Shown here: one piece after another, positions 6,217-7,884 of the stretch
Layout: each line of letters starts with the position of its first letter
How positions within the stretch are numbered: position 1 is the stretch's first letter
NCBI GenBank assembly: GCA_004552515.1
Contig: SFOF01000096.1
Location: forward strand, 1-7,884
Direction: 5' to 3'
Origin: Clostridiales bacterium
GTDB taxonomy: Bacteria > Bacillota > Clostridia > Christensenellales > Aristaeellaceae
Length of the DNA stretch: 7,884 nt
Notes under the pieces: generated by a model
Told to the model about the DNA's origin: nothing
What the model saw: only the letters and a program-made list of their open reading frames with translations
Databases searched by the model: none
Program-made: the position numbers and the translations under genes

Positions 6217-7131
6217 TCAGCCTTTCAGAGAGCCGAGCATAACGCCCTTGACGAAATGCTTCTGGAACATCGGATAGACCATGATGATGGGCAGCGTCAC
6301 CACGACGATCATGGAATACTTGAGTTGGCGCGCGGACATGGCCTTGGTGGTCATCGCCTCCATCATTTCCTGCGTCATGTTCTGCTCCATCATCTTGCTC
6401 AGATCGACCGACTGCTCGACCAGCACCTTTTGCAGATACAGCTGCACCGGCTGGATCGCGGGGTTGGGCTGATAGAGCTTCGCCCCAAACCACGAGTTCC
6501 ATATGCCCACGATCGTATAGATCGATATGACCGCCAGCACCGGCTTGGCCAGCGGCAGATAGATGCGCGTGAGCGCCTGCATATTGCCCGCGCCGTCGAT
6601 ATAGGCGGCCTCGGCCAGCTCGTGCGGAATTGATTGCAGATAGGTCTTGCAGAGTATGATGTTCCATATGCCGTACGCGCCGGGCAGTATGGTCGCCCAG
6701 GGGGTGTTGTACAGGCCGAGCTTCGTAATCAGTATAAATGAGGGAATCATGCCGCCCGAAAAGTACATCGGGATCAGCAGGAAGATCACGCACGCCTTGC
6801 GCCCCTTCAGGTTGGGCCGTGTGAGCGGATAGGCCACGAGCAGCGTCGTGGCGAGCATCAGCACGAGGCCGGCGATCACATAAAGCACCGAATTGCGCAC
6901 CGACAGCCAGAAATCCATTTCCCGCAGGATGATCTGATAGCTGCCCAGATAGAAGCCCGAGGGCCAGAACGTCACGCCCGAGCCGGCCGCCACCACCGGA
7001 TCGCTGATCGACATGATGATGACATACCACATGGGATAAATCGTGATAAAGCACGCGCCCGCCGAGAGGATGAGCACAATCACGTCAAACAGCGTCAGGC
7101 GCTTCAGCTTTTTCCTTTGCATCCGTATCAT
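6217..7131 (-). CDS. ABC sugar transporter permease, YtcP/LplC-like (MalG-type)
   Basis: This is a 304-residue integral membrane subunit. With the upstream permease it should form the translocation channel for the substrate brought by the binding protein. About six hydrophobic segments are visible, at roughly 16-42, 78-100, 112-138, 142-162, 196-214 and 272-290. The cytoplasmic EAA loop, which docks the ATPase, is at 171-193 (ELAEAAYIDGAGNMQALTRI then YLP). The polar, methionine-rich insertion at about 245-265 (SKMMEQNMTQEMMEAMTTKA) and the ending KHFVKGVMLGSLKG are typical of the LplC/YtcP branch. It follows the first permease by 7 bases, so translation is probably coupled. The start is not certain: ATG 7131 has GAGG 5 bases upstream, while ATG 7122 has AAAGGA 8 bases upstream. 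The choice changes only three residues. No ATP-binding subunit is encoded beside it. Confidence 0.94.
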   Translation of the reverse strand: MIRMQRKKLKRLTLFDVIVLILSAGACFITIYPMWYVIIMSISDPVVAAGSGVTFWPSGFYLGSYQIILREMDFWLSVRNSVLYVIAGLVLMLATTLLVAYPLTRPNLKGRKACVIFLLIPMYFSGGMIPSFILITKLGLYNTPWATILPGAYGIWNIILCKTYLQSIPHELAEAAYIDGAGNMQALTRIYLPLAKPVLAVISIYTIVGIWNSWFGAKLYQPNPAIQPVQLYLQKVLVEQSVDLSKMMEQNMTQEMMEAMTTKAMSARQLKYSMIVVVTLPIIMVYPMFQKHFVKGVMLGSLKG

Positions 7132-7138
7132 CCTTTCC

Positions 7139-7884
7139 TCACCACAGAGAGAAGTCAGTCAGCCTGCGGGACACCCAGTTGGCCGCGTACACCAATATGA
7201 AGCTCATGACGCTCAGGATCAGGCCGCTGGCCGTGCCATAGCTGTACTTCGCGCCCAGCAGAGATTCGCGGTAGACATAGGTGCCGATGACGTCCGCCGT
7301 GGAATAGACCGCCGAATTGTACAGCAGCAGCACCATGTCCGTATTGGACGAGAGCATACCGCCCACGGCGAAGATCAGCTGAATGACGATCAGCGGCAGC
7401 ATGAAGGGCAGCGTCACAAACCATATCTTTTGCAGCCGCGTCGCGCCGTCGATCTCGGCCGATTCATACAGCGCCGGATCGATCGCCGTGATTGAGGACA
7501 GATACAGTATGCTGCTCCAGCCGAAGTTCTTCCAGACGTTGGTCAGCGTGTACACCCAGGGGAACGCGCCGGCGTTGGCGTTGAGCGACTTAACCTGAAA
7601 GCCCATGCCGTTGATCATGCGCGTGATGATGCCGTCGTTGGCGATAAAGCTGATGACCATGCCGGCCACGACCACGGACGAAATGAAATTGGGCATATAG
7701 CTGACGGTCTGCGTGAACTTCTTAAAGGGAGAAAACGGAATCTCATTGACCGTAATTGCGAACACGATCGGCACCCAGAAGCCCATCGCCAGATTCATCA
7801 GGTTCAGCACCAGCGTGTTGCGCAGTATGCGCGTGAAATAGTAGGAATTGATGAACTTCGAAAAGTGCTTCAGCCCCACCCACT
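7139..7884 (-). CDS. ABC sugar transporter permease, LplB-like (MalF-type), 5' end outside window
   Basis: About 248 C-terminal residues are present; the family length is about 300-320, so the first helix and N-terminus lie past the right edge. The visible frame begins WVGLKHFSKFINSYYFTRIL, matching the conserved WVGF-NF opening of the periplasmic loop in LplB-type permeases. The GTG at 7879 encodes this internal valine and is not a start. Hydrophobic stretches include LVLNLMNLAMGFWVPIVFAI, VSYMPNFISSVVVAGMVISF, the helix near WSSILYLSSITAI and the final SVMSFILVYAANWVSRRL. The EAA loop reads ALYESAEIDGATRLQKIWFV then TLP, the expected ATPase-docking motif. It is the first visible gene of the minus-strand operon. 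The operon promoter and any upstream genes are not in view. Confidence 0.93.
   Translation of the reverse strand, partial: WVGLKHFSKFINSYYFTRILRNTLVLNLMNLAMGFWVPIVFAITVNEIPFSPFKKFTQTVSYMPNFISSVVVAGMVISFIANDGIITRMINGMGFQVKSLNANAGAFPWVYTLTNVWKNFGWSSILYLSSITAIDPALYESAEIDGATRLQKIWFVTLPFMLPLIVIQLIFAVGGMLSSNTDMVLLLYNSAVYSTADVIGTYVYRESLLGAKYSYGTASGLILSVMSFILVYAANWVSRRLTDFSLW

Noticed and set aside
6176..7054. A 292-codon minus-strand open frame overlapping the YtcP-like permease
   Set aside because: It is a shifted reading of the permease gene. It lacks hydrophobic segments or motifs and has no suitable ribosome binding site.

Overview
The window is high-GC bacterial DNA, with many codons ending in G or C. 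Shine-Dalgarno sites (AAAGGA, GGAGG, GGGAGG) are strong and the -10 boxes are close to consensus. Together with the gene content (a MepR/MepA-like MarR + MATE pair, and an LplB/YtcP-type sugar uptake operon with no ATPase beside a membrane-bound AraC regulator), this suggests a GC-rich Clostridia-type Firmicute, perhaps a gut member of the Christensenellales or Oscillospirales. That assignment is inference from gene style only.

Left part (1-2283). The N-terminal 77 codons of a BrnQ branched-chain amino acid carrier run leftwards off the window edge. They are read from a good promoter at 319-347. Diverging from brnQ is a two-gene unit: a MarR-family regulator (537-1008) and a MATE-family efflux pump (1024-2225). 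Its promoter (TTGGCA-16-TATAAT) carries a perfect 20-bp palindrome over the -10 box, which is probably the MarR operator. Both genes are broken as written. The marR frame changes twice, each time fitting the loss of one base. The MATE gene has a frame change plus an apparent loss of about 40 residues after the second membrane helix. The unit ends at a strong rho-independent terminator at 2244-2283.

Right part (2282-7884). Four genes lie on the minus strand in one probable operon, entering from the right edge. They are an LplB-like permease (5' end outside the window), a YtcP/LplC-like permease, a large extracellular solute-binding protein, and a 704-residue AraC regulator with two membrane segments and an extracellular sensor region. 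This resembles Bacillus and Paenibacillus loci for importing plant-polysaccharide oligosaccharides (lplABC, ytcPQ with ytdP, yesS). The binding protein would capture a sugar outside the cell, the two permeases would form the channel, and a shared MsmX-type ATPase encoded elsewhere would supply energy. The membrane regulator would sense an outside ligand and act on the operon promoter, which lies beyond the window. Stem-loops without U-tracts sit in both gaps flanking the binding-protein gene and may set its mRNA level.

I see no RNA gene, CRISPR array, insertion sequence or phage gene, and no clearly undescribed system. The points most worth checking are the damaged marR-MATE unit beside an intact operator, the binding protein's lack of a lipidation cysteine, and the two intercistronic hairpins.
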